A stretch of DNA of 64,000 nt, from the NCBI GenBank assembly GCA_001298575.1, contig LJCV01000242.1:22873-86872 (forward strand), in the 5' to 3' direction. A program made the translations under genes and the position numbers. The notes below the pieces were generated by a model, which saw nothing but the letters and a program-made list of their open reading frames with translations, searched no databases and was not told the DNA's origin. The stretch comes from Actinobacteria bacterium OK074 (GTDB taxonomy: Bacteria; Actinomycetota; Actinomycetes; Streptomycetales; Streptomycetaceae). Shown in pieces: positions 8,788 to 17,423 of the stretch. How positions within the stretch are numbered: position 1 is the stretch's first letter; the number at the start of each line of letters is the position of its first letter.

Positions 8788-9225
8788 TCAGGCGGGCCGA
8801 GCGGCCAGGTAGCGGTGGATCCCGGTGCGGATGAACGGCGGGATCGTGAGGATGTCGAGGTGTTCGGGGGCGAAGAACTGGAGCTTGACGCCCTCGCTGA
8901 GCGGGAGCCTGGTCTCGTCGCCCTCCCAGTCGGCGGCGAAGAAGGTGACCAGCTGGCCGGAGCCGTGTTCGTCGCGGATCTCGAACAGTTCGGTCAGGTG
9001 CCGGGGTGCCAGTCCGGCTTCCTCGTCGAGCTCGCGGACGATCGTCTTGGCGGGGGCCTCGCCGTCGTCGGTGCCGCCCCCGAGCAGGCTCCAGTGGGCA
9101 GGCCAGGCAATGCCGGCGATGTCATCGCGAAGGTGCATCAGGAGGTCGCCGTGCCGGTTGGTGATGATGGCGACCGCGCCGCGGGCGGTGGCCGGGCCCG
9201 TGGGGCGGGTGGTGTCGGAGTGCAT
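8788..9225 (-). CDS. Nudix hydrolase
   Basis: A 145-aa protein with a Nudix box GGGTDDGEAPAKTIVRELDE-EAGL at about residues 47-70 and an N-terminal strand AVAIITNRHGDLLMHLRDD. The likely role is hydrolysis of a nucleoside-diphosphate derivative. It lies between the UDP-sugar dehydrogenase and asparagine-synthetase-like genes on the same strand, with gaps of 62 and 28 bp, so it may act in the same island pathway. Confidence 0.85.
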   Translation of the reverse strand: MHSDTTRPTGPATARGAVAIITNRHGDLLMHLRDDIAGIAWPAHWSLLGGGTDDGEAPAKTIVRELDEEAGLAPRHLTELFEIRDEHGSGQLVTFFAADWEGDETRLPLSEGVKLQFFAPEHLDILTIPPFIRTGIHRYLAARPA

Positions 9226-9253
9226 CCGCCCACGGTAGTAAGGGAGTTGAGGA

Positions 9254-11020
9254 TCATGCGGCAGCCCTCACCGTCTGGTCCTGAAACCAGGCGGCGGCCA
9301 TGAGGGCTTGCATCCGGGTGCGGTCGAACCGGCCGCCGGCCTTGAGGCCGCCCATCAGCAGCGGCCGAAGCGCGGGCGGGGCCTCGGCGAGGGCGGTATG
9401 GATCTGGGCGTCCGCCCAGGCCGCGAGAGGCCCGTTGAGCCAGGTGGGGACCGGGGAGGCGAAGCCGAGCTTGTCGCGGCTCGCCCAGACCTCACGAGGC
9501 AGTCCGAGGGCTTTGGCGGCGTCCCGCAGGATCCGTTTGCCTGCCGCCGGGTCGGCGATCTTGTGGTCGACGGGGAGCCGGTAGGACAGCTCCACCAGGT
9601 CCCGGGCCAGGTAGGGGGACCTGCGTTCTAACGCGTAGGCGGAGGCGAGCTTGTCGCTGGTCATCACCAGGGGCCGCCAGGCCGTCGCCAGATCGGCCAG
9701 CGTCAGGCCCCTGGCCAGGTCGCCCCCGGCCCGCTGGATCGCGTCGGCGACCAGGCCGTGGATGCGGTGCTCGGGGTCCGGGCCGCGCAGGATCAGCCGG
9801 GTGACCGCCTCGACGGGGTCGAGGTCCTGGCCGGCGGCGTGCAGGAGTTTGGTGGCCAGCGGCCGGTAGGCGTCCAGCCCCGCCTTCAACACCGCGTCCG
9901 GGCCGAACAGGACCATGGCATGGCGGATGTAGCCCATCAGGAACTCATCCGGGCCGAGCCCGCCGACCACCACCTTCAACCCCAGGTCGGAGATCTTCCG
10001 GTAGGCCATGTGCTCGGAGAACACGGACGCGTTGCCCATCGGGTAGTCCAGCGCGGCCATCATGTGCGGCAGGAGTTTGGTGAAGTCGATGTGGTCGGGC
10101 TCGACCACCACCAGCTCGGCCCCGATGTCCGCCGCGATGCGGGCGGCGGTCTCCGATTCGTCGAGACGGTCCTGGCCGGGGTAGGAGACGGTAACGCAGA
10201 CCGGCGGGCGCATCAGGTAGGCCAGGACCGAGGAGTCCAGGCCGCCGGACAGTAAGAGCGCGAAGTCGCAGCCCGGCGCCCTCAGCGGGATCTGCTCGGC
10301 CAGGGCGACGGAGAACGCGGCCAGGGCCTGGCGGTAGTCGCCCGCGAACGGCAGCCGGTCCTCCAAGTGCCACCAGGTCGTCTGCTCGATCGAGCCGGTC
10401 ACTGTGTCGAAGGACAACAGGGTCGCTGGGGCCAGCAGCTGGATGCCCTGGAACGGGGTGTCGACGCCGACCGGCGTCTCGATCGCGAGCATCTCAGGGC
10501 GGACGATCAGCGATGCCGGGCCGTAGCCGGTCAGGGTGGTGACCTCGGAGGCGAACGCGAGCCGGCCGCCGTCCAGGCGCCAGTAGAGCGGCTTTTCCCC
10601 GAGCCGGTCGCGGGCCAGGAACAGCCGCCCGACCCTGGGGTCATAAACGGAGAGAGCGAACATGCCGTCCAGTCCGTCCAGACAGGACGGCCCGATCTTC
10701 GCCCATGCCTTCAGCACCAGGTGGGCGTCGGTCTCCTTCTCCCCGAGCTCGATGCCCCAGGCGGCGGCCCGCTGCCGCCAGTTGTAGACCTCGCCGTTGA
10801 AGGCCAGCAGCACCCCGCTCTCGCGGTGGAGGTATGGCCCGGGGTGGGCGAGCGGGTCGACGATCAGAAGCGTGTTCATGGCCAGCACCGCCCGCCCGTC
10901 CGTGCTTGCGGCATGCATGGTGCCGTCCGGGCCCCGGTAGTGCTGGGCGATGCCCATGGCCTTCACCGTCGTCTGGTGCCACTGCGCGTCCAGTCCGGCC
11001 AGTCCTGCGATTCCGCACAT
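9254..11020 (-). CDS. Asparagine synthetase B-like amidotransferase
   Basis: A 588-aa class II glutamine amidotransferase fused to an ATP-pyrophosphatase synthetase domain. The start is fixed by MCGIAG, because the N-terminal Met is removed to expose the catalytic Cys2. The NTN-hydrolase domain shows RGPDG and FNGEVYNW. The synthetase domain shows LLSGGLDSS (ATP PP-loop) at about 255-263 and the C-terminal RDKLGFASPVPTWL. Such enzymes make asparagine or, in gene clusters, amidate other carboxylates. Next to a UDP-sugar dehydrogenase, amidation of a sugar acid is possible; that is inference. Confidence 0.85.
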   Translation of the reverse strand: MCGIAGLAGLDAQWHQTTVKAMGIAQHYRGPDGTMHAASTDGRAVLAMNTLLIVDPLAHPGPYLHRESGVLLAFNGEVYNWRQRAAAWGIELGEKETDAHLVLKAWAKIGPSCLDGLDGMFALSVYDPRVGRLFLARDRLGEKPLYWRLDGGRLAFASEVTTLTGYGPASLIVRPEMLAIETPVGVDTPFQGIQLLAPATLLSFDTVTGSIEQTTWWHLEDRLPFAGDYRQALAAFSVALAEQIPLRAPGCDFALLLSGGLDSSVLAYLMRPPVCVTVSYPGQDRLDESETAARIAADIGAELVVVEPDHIDFTKLLPHMMAALDYPMGNASVFSEHMAYRKISDLGLKVVVGGLGPDEFLMGYIRHAMVLFGPDAVLKAGLDAYRPLATKLLHAAGQDLDPVEAVTRLILRGPDPEHRIHGLVADAIQRAGGDLARGLTLADLATAWRPLVMTSDKLASAYALERRSPYLARDLVELSYRLPVDHKIADPAAGKRILRDAAKALGLPREVWASRDKLGFASPVPTWLNGPLAAWADAQIHTALAEAPPALRPLLMGGLKAGGRFDRTRMQALMAAAWFQDQTVRAAA

Positions 11021-11222
11021 CTGGTTCACCCCCGAGAGTGAGTGGTGATGCCTGGCAGCGGCCACCACCGGAAGGAGCCTCACCAGTTCCTGCGGTGGCC
11101 TGGGCCTTCATCACACCGGCCGGGGCCAAGACCGGGGAGGGCTCGCAGGGGGGCTCACAACTCGCGGACGCGGTTCACCGCGAGCCCGGATAGGAATACC
11201 CTCGGTGACCCAACACGCGGAA

Positions 11223-11294
11223 CGCGTACGACTCTTCGTGCACCAGCGGCGGGTTCGCGTACGACTGAACGTACTCAGCTCGTCGCGTACCACT
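11223..11294 (+). promoter_or_regulatory. Iterated CGCGTACGACT motif upstream of XRE regulator
   Basis: CGCGTACGACT occurs at 11223-11233 and 11256-11266, a close variant CGCGTACCACT at 11284-11294, and a weaker GAGTACGAC at about 11310. All lie in the divergent spacer between the asparagine-synthetase-like gene and the regulator at 11357. Repeats of this kind usually mark an operator; the neighbouring regulator is the obvious candidate binder. Confidence 0.45.
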
Positions 11295-11356
11295 TTGTAT
11301 GGCCAGTCGAGTACGACCTCGTGCGCAACGCTCCAGTACCCGGTCAGGGGGACGTC

Positions 11357-12754
11357 GTGGCATCGACCGTCCGCCGGACCCGTCCGCCCAACGCGGACCT
11401 GGCCCGGCTCATCGAAGCCTGCGGTGCGAGCCACAAATCCCTGGCCCACCGCATCAACCAGCTCGCCCACCAGGCCGGGATAGAGACCGGCTATTCACAC
11501 ACGTCCGTGGCGAACTGGTGCCGACGCGGCATGACGCCGAAGCCGCCGGTGCCCAGACTGCTGGCCCAAGCGATCTCGGAGCGGCTGGGGCGGCCCGTCA
11601 ACCTCGCCGAAATCGGAATGGGCGAGGCGGAGACAATCGACGCGTCGGTGGGGTTGGATTTCCCGCGAGATCCCGCCGACGCCGTCCGCGCCGCCACGAT
11701 GTTCTGGAGCTCCGTGAACCGCCGCGACTTCCTCAAGGAAACCGGGTCCGGCTTCGCCGTGTCCGCGTTCGCCGTCCCCGTCACCCGCTGGCTCGTCATC
11801 CCAGCCGACGAGACCGCCGACCACCAGGGCTGCGGGCAGGTCGGCCGCGCCGCCCAGGACGAACTGCGCGAGGCCGCCGACCACGCCCGCCACTGGGACT
11901 CGAAATACGGCGGCGGGAACTGGAAGGCGAACTCCGTCACCGACTGCCTCGAACACCGGGCCGCCCCACTGCTGGAAGGCAGCTTCTCCGACGCCGTCGG
12001 CCGTGAACTGTTCAGTGTGACCGCCGAGTTGTCCCGGCTGGCGGGCTGGACCGCCTTTGATGTCGGCCAGCACGACGCCGCCCAACGGCACTTCATCCAG
12101 GCTCTCCGCCTGGCCCGCGCGGGCGGCGACGTGCAGCTCGGCTGCTATGTGCTGACCACGATGGCCATGCAGTCCCTGATGCGGGGCTTCGCCTCCGAGG
12201 CCGTCGACATGGCCCAGGGCGCCTTCGAGCGGGCAAAGGGCCAGGCCGCCCCGCGTGTGCTGGCGTTCACCAAACTGATCGAGGCCCGCGCTCACGCCCG
12301 CGAGAACAACGCCCGCGCCGCCTCACGGGCCCTGGCGGCCTCCGAGGACCTGCTGGGCCAAGCCAGGGCCGACGGCGGCGACGAGCCCGGATGGATCGAC
12401 TTCTATCACCACGCCCGCCTCTCGGCGGATGCCGCCGAGGTCTTCCGCGACCTGAAGAACCCCAAGGCCGCCCTCGCGTGGCACAAACAGGCCGCCGCCA
12501 TGCCGACCGGGGTGTTCACCCGCTCCGTCGGCATGCGGCTCGCCATCGTCGGAACCGCCCACCTCCAGGCCCGCGACCTCGACCACGGCCTCGAACTCGG
12601 CAACCGCTCCATCGAGATCCTCGCCCGCGTCCAGTCCTCCCGGGCCCTGGACTACGTCCGCGAGTTCAACACGGCCCTGGCCCCGTGGCGGCGCGAGCCG
12701 GTCGTGCGCGAGTTCGTCCAGCGGACCCGCCGGGAGCTCGGCGTCGCCGCCTGA
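11357..12754 (+). CDS. XRE-family regulator with TPR-type C-terminal domain
   Basis: A 465-aa protein. The N-terminal ~80 residues include ADLARLIEACGASHKSLAHR and YSHTSVANWCRRGMTPK, a helix-turn-helix arrangement. A Tat-like string (RRDFLKETGSGFAVSAFAVP) sits at about 120-140, as in many cytoplasmic Streptomyces TPR regulators, and helical repeats follow (LARAGGDVQLGCYVLTTMAM, KNPKAALAWHKQAAAM). I chose the GTG at 11357, preceded by AGGGGGACGTC; the frame upstream is promoter DNA. It is divergent from the biosynthetic genes of the island and probably controls them. Confidence 0.75.
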   Translation: MASTVRRTRPPNADLARLIEACGASHKSLAHRINQLAHQAGIETGYSHTSVANWCRRGMTPKPPVPRLLAQAISERLGRPVNLAEIGMGEAETIDASVGLDFPRDPADAVRAATMFWSSVNRRDFLKETGSGFAVSAFAVPVTRWLVIPADETADHQGCGQVGRAAQDELREAADHARHWDSKYGGGNWKANSVTDCLEHRAAPLLEGSFSDAVGRELFSVTAELSRLAGWTAFDVGQHDAAQRHFIQALRLARAGGDVQLGCYVLTTMAMQSLMRGFASEAVDMAQGAFERAKGQAAPRVLAFTKLIEARAHARENNARAASRALAASEDLLGQARADGGDEPGWIDFYHHARLSADAAEVFRDLKNPKAALAWHKQAAAMPTGVFTRSVGMRLAIVGTAHLQARDLDHGLELGNRSIEILARVQSSRALDYVREFNTALAPWRREPVVREFVQRTRRELGVAA

Positions 12755-12755
12755 T

Positions 12756-12780
12756 GCCTCAGCCGGCGGGCGGCTGAGGC
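12756..12780 (+). terminator. Hairpin after the XRE regulator
   Basis: GCCTCAGCCG and CGGCTGAGGC form a perfect 10-bp stem around GCGGG, starting 2 bp after the regulator stop codon. No T-run follows, as is common in high-GC organisms. Confidence 0.65.
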
Positions 12781-12794
12781 TGGGTGGGCAGAAT

Positions 12795-13226
12795 ACGGAC
12801 GACAGGGTCGGGGCCCGTACCCGCTTCGGCCGGCTGCCCGCCCTGGAGTGGCACGTCGGCGACGCCGCCACGGTGCTGACCGAACTGCCCCTGATGGACG
12901 TGTGCTTCTCCATCTACGGGGCACTCTGGTACGCCGACCCCACCCAGATGCTGCCCGTCATCCACAACCGGCTCCGTCCAGGCGGCCTCCTCGCGTTCTC
13001 GGTCAACGGCCCCCGCCCGAGCGAACTGCCCGGCCGCCGTGTGGACAACCTCACCCTCACCAGCGGCACCCGCCTGCCGGTCGTCCACTACTCCTACGAC
13101 GCCGACGCCTGGCGGCGCCTGCTGGACGAACACGGCTTCGCCGACGTGGAAGTACTGCCCGTCGAGGGACCCGAGGGCAGTCCGTACCGCACGCTCGTCA
13201 TCCGAGCCCGCCGCACCGGCGACTGA
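12795..13226 (+). pseudogene. 5'-truncated SAM-dependent methyltransferase
   Basis: The frame reads FGRLPALEWHVGDAATVLTE, then MDVCFSIYGALWY, LRPGGLLAFSVNG and the C-terminal FADVEVLPVEG. These are the later strands of a class I methyltransferase (post-II acidic loop, LRPGG motif and final beta hairpin). The N-terminal glycine-rich SAM-binding motif is missing, and the sequence runs straight into the regulator's terminator. The first in-frame start (GTG 12873) lies inside the fold. I read it as a broken gene left by a rearrangement. The 3' end is intact and abuts the MFS gene on the other strand. Confidence 0.65.
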
Positions 13227-13229
13227 CGG

Positions 13230-14492
13230 TCACCCTCGGGCGAACTCCGTGCGGTCCATCTGTTCCACAGGCACCGGCCGACGGGCCAGGACCCTGGCCA
13301 CAATCCACACGACTACGCCGGCCACCGCAGTGAGAGTTCCACCCGCCGCGAACGACACCCGCGGAGCCCGCTCCAGCATCGCGGGCAGCAGCAGCATGCC
13401 GCTCATACTCGCCACGTGCAGCTTGACCGAGTCGGCAGTGAACACCCGCAGCCGCTCAGGGCCGGGCAGGCCGCCGATCTCCGCGTTCAGGCCGATCGAG
13501 GTCAGCGGCACCAGCGCGCTCGCGGTTGCGGCGATGGCCACCACCTCCATCAGGCTGTCGCTGAGCGCGAACGCGGCCAGCAGCAAGCCTCTCGCCGTCC
13601 ACACCAGGCAGTACCCGCCCGGGAAGCGGCCCGGCAGGGCCACGTTGCCGGTCAACAGGTTCCCCGCCACGGCACCGATCCCCATCGCGGACAGCACCAC
13701 CGCGTACGCCCCGGCACCGGCATGCAGCTGACCGGTCAGCCAGACCGGGATACCGATGGTGAGCACGGTGGAGAAAAACTCCCCGATACCACTCAGGGCG
13801 AGCGCGCACCCGATGCGCGGGTGAGCCCGCAGTACAGCCAGCACCCTCGGAGCGTTGGCCACCTCGGTTGGACCGGCCTCTCCACCCGGCGGAATCTCGG
13901 ACGCGGGCGCGAGTCGTGGTGCCACGGCCCGGCCGAGCCAGACGAACGCCGCAGTCGAGACCGCGAAGGTGACGGCATCGACCAAGAACAGTTTCTCCGC
14001 CGGCATGAAGGCCAGCAGCACTGCGGCCGATCCGGGACCGAGGAACCAGGTGAGCCGGTTGGAGATGTCCATCAGGCCCGTGACCTGCCGAACCCGCTCC
14101 TTGTCCACCATCCCCGGCACAAGCGCCGACAGGCTCGGCCCGGTCAGCGCGTCGCAGGTGCCGATCAGGACGATGACGACCAGCACGCCGGTCAGGCCGA
14201 GCGACTGCCACAGCCATGGCATCGCGCCCACGACGACGACCTGCACGGCCTCCACCGCGGCAAGCGCGCGGAAGGAGGCAAAGCGCGCGACCAGCTTCCG
14301 GCCGAAGACGCCGATCAGCAGGTGAGGTACCGACTCAACCACCACGACCAGGCCCATGGCGACCGCGCCGGATCGCTGCCAGGCCGTCCATGCCAGCGCG
14401 AGGGTGAAGAAGCGGTCGCCGAAGACCGACAGCGTCTCGGCAAGCCACAGGACCAGGATCGGACGTTGCCGCAGCAGGCTCACGTAGCTCAC
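13230..14492 (-). CDS. MFS transporter
   Basis: A 420-aa protein with about twelve hydrophobic segments. It begins MSYVSLLRQRPILVLWLAET and contains the loop GVFGRKLVARFASFRALAAV between segments 2 and 3, typical of major facilitator efflux proteins. No substrate can be deduced. It closes the right side of the direct-repeat-bounded island and would suit export of the island's product or resistance to it. Confidence 0.82.
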   Translation of the reverse strand: MSYVSLLRQRPILVLWLAETLSVFGDRFFTLALAWTAWQRSGAVAMGLVVVVESVPHLLIGVFGRKLVARFASFRALAAVEAVQVVVVGAMPWLWQSLGLTGVLVVIVLIGTCDALTGPSLSALVPGMVDKERVRQVTGLMDISNRLTWFLGPGSAAVLLAFMPAEKLFLVDAVTFAVSTAAFVWLGRAVAPRLAPASEIPPGGEAGPTEVANAPRVLAVLRAHPRIGCALALSGIGEFFSTVLTIGIPVWLTGQLHAGAGAYAVVLSAMGIGAVAGNLLTGNVALPGRFPGGYCLVWTARGLLLAAFALSDSLMEVVAIAATASALVPLTSIGLNAEIGGLPGPERLRVFTADSVKLHVASMSGMLLLPAMLERAPRVSFAAGGTLTAVAGVVVWIVARVLARRPVPVEQMDRTEFARG

Positions 14493-14609
14493 CCGCGCGA
14501 CTGTAGAGGCCCGCCGAACATCAAGAGGCGTCTTGGGTCACTCCTCAGCGAAGGGCTTACGCCTACGGCCCAGCCATGCGGGGACGGGACCGAGAGTGCC
14601 CCGCCCTGC

Positions 14610-14730
14610 CTGCGGTGGCCGAGGGCTGCGCGACAGCAAGACCCCCTCGGGCCCGATACTCGCCTTCCCCGCCCCGGAGTTCACCGGGTTCCTCGCGGCT
14701 GCCCGGGCCGGTGGACTCAGCGAGGCGTAA
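14610..14730 (+). pseudogene. 3' half of a DUF397 gene
   Basis: Reads GRGLRDSKTPSGPILAF, PAPEFTGFLAAARAGG and a stop. The first half of the domain, including the WRKSSYS motif, is missing and replaced by unrelated sequence. It is the right-hand counterpart of the intact gene at 7145. Confidence 0.85.
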
Positions 14731-14753
14731 CCGCACGGTCCGCGGGACCAGAG
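14613..14753 (+). repeat. Right copy of the 141-bp direct repeat
   Basis: Same orientation as the copy at 7246-7386, offset by exactly 7367 bp, about 94% identical by eye and without gaps. It includes the DUF397 stop codon and the flank ACGGTCCGCGGGACCAGAG. Confidence 0.9.
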
Positions 14754-14789
14754 AGAGCGCTCGACCGGCGACAGCGGTCGAGCGCTCTC
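14753..14789. terminator. Strong hairpin after the DUF397 remnant
   Basis: GAGAGCGCTCGACC and GGTCGAGCGCTCTC form a perfect 14-bp stem around a 9-nt loop, starting 23 bp after the DUF397 stop codon. Confidence 0.75.
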
Positions 14790-14862
14790 GGCGTTCACCA
14801 GCTTCGCGGCGGGATTCGAGGTCTGATCGCCCACTACTCCACCACTACTCCACGAACGACGA

Positions 14863-14893
14863 GCGCCCGCCCGGGCCAAGCAGGGGCGGGCGC
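14863..14893. terminator. Hairpin between the two gene remnants
   Basis: GCGCCCGCCC and GGGCGGGCGC form a perfect 10-bp stem around an 11-nt loop. With the neighbouring remnants it fills the 14493-14975 stretch, which otherwise holds no intact gene. Confidence 0.6.
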
Positions 14894-14912
14894 CCACGTG
14901 TTCGCCTACGTG

Positions 14913-14966
14913 ACCACGCCCAACAGCGCCCTCCACCACGAGGACGCGGCCGACGTGGAGGCGTAA
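14913..14966 (+). pseudogene. Second short remnant of an Scr1/DUF5753 gene
   Basis: Reads TTPNSALHHEDAADVEA and a stop. At DNA level it matches the start of the remnant at 7005 (GAGGACGC-GCCGACGTGGAG). A C-to-A change made a TAA stop in place of the conserved Tyr codon. It is therefore a degraded copy of the same regulator tail. Confidence 0.6.
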
Positions 14967-14975
14967 ACGACACTG

Positions 14976-15236
14976 TCAGTTCTCGTAGTGGTAGCGGCAC
15001 TGCGCGATCAGGACGCCGTCCTCGGTGGCCTTGTAGATCAGCCGGTGCTCGTCGTTGATGCGGCGCGACCAGTAGCCCTGGAACCCGTGCTTGAGCGGTT
15101 CCGGTTTTCCGATCCCCTCGTTGCCGTTCCGGGCGATATCCGCGACGAGTGTGTTGATGCGCTTCAGGATCTTGCGGTCCTGAAGCTGCCACCACAGGTA
15201 GTCCTCCCAGGCGCGGGAGGAGAAGGTGATCTTCAC
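14976..15236 (-). CDS. yoeB: Txe/YoeB-family toxin
   Basis: An 86-aa protein with the family signature WEDYLWWQLQDRKILKRINT at the N-terminus, GKPEPLKHGFQGYWSRRIND in the middle and the C-terminal RLIYKATEDG...CRYHYEN. YoeB toxins are ribosome-dependent mRNA endonucleases; the C-terminal His-Tyr pair seen here (YHY) is part of the active region. It follows the antitoxin gene by 13 bp on the same strand, the usual order for this system. Confidence 0.93.
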   Translation of the reverse strand: MKITFSSRAWEDYLWWQLQDRKILKRINTLVADIARNGNEGIGKPEPLKHGFQGYWSRRINDEHRLIYKATEDGVLIAQCRYHYEN

Positions 15237-15249
15237 TCGCGGCCCTTGT

Positions 15250-15504
15250 TCACTCGGTCGTCAGCTCGCGTACGGTCCCGCCGCCGTTTTCCAACTCGTC
15301 GATGGACGCGAGCAGGCGCCGGGCATTCGCCGGGCTGCGCAACAGGTACGCCGTCTCCTTCAGGGACTCGTAGTCCTCAAGGGAGACAATGACGACCGGG
15401 TCATGTCCAGCCCGGGTGATGACGACCTCTTCACGGTCGTCGGTAACCGCGTTGAGCACCTCGGCGTACCGCGCGCGAGACTCGGAATACGTCATGGTCT
15501 TCAC
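15250..15504 (-). CDS. yefM: YefM/Phd-family antitoxin
   Basis: An 84-aa protein starting MKTMTYSESRARYAEVLNAV, with EEVVITRAGHDPVVIVSLED in the middle, the Phd/YefM DNA-binding fold, and an acidic C-terminus that would cap the toxin. The pair should repress its own promoter, and the spacer upstream (15505-15745) carries short AT-rich stretches such as AAGAAATTGTACG suitable for this. The system sits next to the Scr1/DUF397 remnants. Confidence 0.93.
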   Translation of the reverse strand: MKTMTYSESRARYAEVLNAVTDDREEVVITRAGHDPVVIVSLEDYESLKETAYLLRSPANARRLLASIDELENGGGTVRELTTE

Positions 15505-15744
15505 GATCAGTCAACCCTCCTCTCCCTTTCACGTACAAGAAATTGTACGTCGACCCCGCTGATGCGGCAAGCATCCGAACGACGGCTCCCCCTGCCTCCA
15601 GGCCCCACGCTGCCTCAATCGTGATGTTGACGTTGCGTGTCGGTTGATCTGACCCTGCCCAAGAACGCAATCTGGGGCCGTTAACCTTACGTGCCGGTCC
15701 TGGCCAGGGATCGACGGCATCAACTCACGCGAAGGGTTGCGCAC

Positions 15745-17379
15745 ATGGGCATTCTCACTCTCCTGCGGAACACATTCGGCCGCTCACGCAAGGGTCGCTC
15801 CGCCGAGGGCGAGCCCTCGCGGGAGACGACGGCGACCGATACGACGACGGTGACGGAGCCGGAGCCGGAGACCGCCACGGCGACCGTGGCCCCTCCGGCC
15901 GAGCCGACGATTCCGGCCCCGTCGACGGAACCGGAACCTGAGCCGGTTTCGGTATCGGAGACCAAGCCCGAAGCGCGAGTGCCCGAACCGCGCGTCGCCA
16001 TGCTCTCCACCAAGGACGAACACGACCTGGTGGCCGCGGCGTTCGACAATGTGGCCGTGCCCAAGCAGGGGGGTGGGGAAGGCGAGCCGGAGGCTGCGGA
16101 GGTTACGGAGCCTGCGGAGGTCGCGGCCGAACCGGTAACCGAGGCGGTCGTCGAGCCGGTGACCGAGGTTGAGTCGGTCGTCAAGCCGGAGGCGGAGCCT
16201 GTGGTGGCGGTTGCCGCTGAGCCGGAGGCGGAGCCTGAAGCGGAGCCGGAAACGGAAGCGGTCGCTGCTGTTGAAGCGGAGCCCGAACCGGAGCCGGAGC
16301 CGGAGACGGTTCCCGAAGCCGAGGTCGAGCCCGAGCCCGCCCCGGTGGCGACCCCCGAGCCCGAGCCCGAAGCGGCAGCTGAGCCCGAGACGGTCGGGCC
16401 GGAAGCGGCCGAGCCGGAGCCGGAGGCGGCGGTCGGGCCGGAAGCCACCGAGGCAGTCGAGCCCGAAGAAGCCCCCGAACCCGCAGCCGCCAACGCCGAC
16501 GCGCCCCCACAGGAAGACCCGACACCCGACAACGAACCCGCCACGGGCGGTGCGGGTGGGGAAACTGGCGGAGCCGAGGGCGAAGCCGAGGCCGTGGGGG
16601 AACCTGCGGTCGCCGACGGCGGGGAAGCCCCACCGGAGGCACCCGCACCCGGCGACGAAACCGTCACGGGCGGTGCGGGTGGGCAAACCGGCGAAGCCGA
16701 GAGCGGGGCCGAGGGCGAAGCCGAGGCCGTGCCGCCCTCCCTCACCACCGCCTACGCCGCCGCCACCGCCGTACTCTCGCGCAACAACCTCACCACCACC
16801 CGCGCCAAGACCTACCTCGTCCTGGACCGCTCCGCCTCCATGCGCGCCTACTACAAGGACGGTTCCGCGCAGGCCCTCGCGGAGCAGTCCCTCGCCCTGG
16901 CCGCGCACCTGGACCCGGCGGCCCCCGAAGCCACCCTGCACGTCGTCTTCTTCTCCACCGAACTGGACGGCACCACGGACCTCACCCTCGCCGACCACGA
17001 GAACAAGATCGACACGGTGCACGCGGAACTCGGCCGCATGGGCCGTACGAGCTACCACGCCGCCGTGGAGGCCGTGCTCACCCACCACACGAAGGAATCC
17101 CCCGCGGACACCCCCGCCCTGGTGATCTTCCAGACGGACGGCGCCCCGGACGCGAAGACCCCGGCGACCCAGGCCCTCACCGACGCGGCCAAGAACCACC
17201 CGGAGGTCTTCTTCTCCTTCGTGGCCTTCGGCGACCCGGAGAACAAGGCGTTCGACTACCTCCGCAAGCTGAAGACCCCCAACACCTCGGTCTTCCTCGC
17301 CGGCGAAACCCCGCTGGAACTGACGGACACGGAACTGTACGAGGGCGTACTGGCCACTTGGACGCCCGCAAAGCCGTAG
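15745..17379 (+). CDS. VWA-domain protein with long acidic Pro/Glu-rich linker
   Basis: A 544-aa protein. Residues ~30-340 are low complexity, rich in Glu, Pro, Ala and Val (repeats such as EPEPEPEP and TGGAGG), and almost certainly disordered. The C-terminal ~200 residues form a von Willebrand A domain. TYLVLDRSASM holds the D-x-S-x-S metal site, GRTSYHAAVEAVL supplies the second loop Thr/Ser, and IFQTDGAPD the third-loop Asp. This type is related to TerF-like VWA proteins of tellurite/stress loci. The start at 15745 is chosen over an upstream ATG because GAAGGG precedes it and homologous sequence begins MGILTLLRNTF. Confidence 0.8.
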   Translation: MGILTLLRNTFGRSRKGRSAEGEPSRETTATDTTTVTEPEPETATATVAPPAEPTIPAPSTEPEPEPVSVSETKPEARVPEPRVAMLSTKDEHDLVAAAFDNVAVPKQGGGEGEPEAAEVTEPAEVAAEPVTEAVVEPVTEVESVVKPEAEPVVAVAAEPEAEPEAEPETEAVAAVEAEPEPEPEPETVPEAEVEPEPAPVATPEPEPEAAAEPETVGPEAAEPEPEAAVGPEATEAVEPEEAPEPAAANADAPPQEDPTPDNEPATGGAGGETGGAEGEAEAVGEPAVADGGEAPPEAPAPGDETVTGGAGGQTGEAESGAEGEAEAVPPSLTTAYAAATAVLSRNNLTTTRAKTYLVLDRSASMRAYYKDGSAQALAEQSLALAAHLDPAAPEATLHVVFFSTELDGTTDLTLADHENKIDTVHAELGRMGRTSYHAAVEAVLTHHTKESPADTPALVIFQTDGAPDAKTPATQALTDAAKNHPEVFFSFVAFGDPENKAFDYLRKLKTPNTSVFLAGETPLELTDTELYEGVLATWTPAKP

Positions 17380-17423
17380 AGCAAGGCCGTAGAGCAAAAC
17401 CGTAGAGCAAGGCCGTAGCGCGA

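Noticed and set aside
12906..13226. A complete small methyltransferase gene.
   Set aside because: Homology to the fold continues upstream of every possible start and the SAM-binding motif is missing, so I call it a truncated gene.
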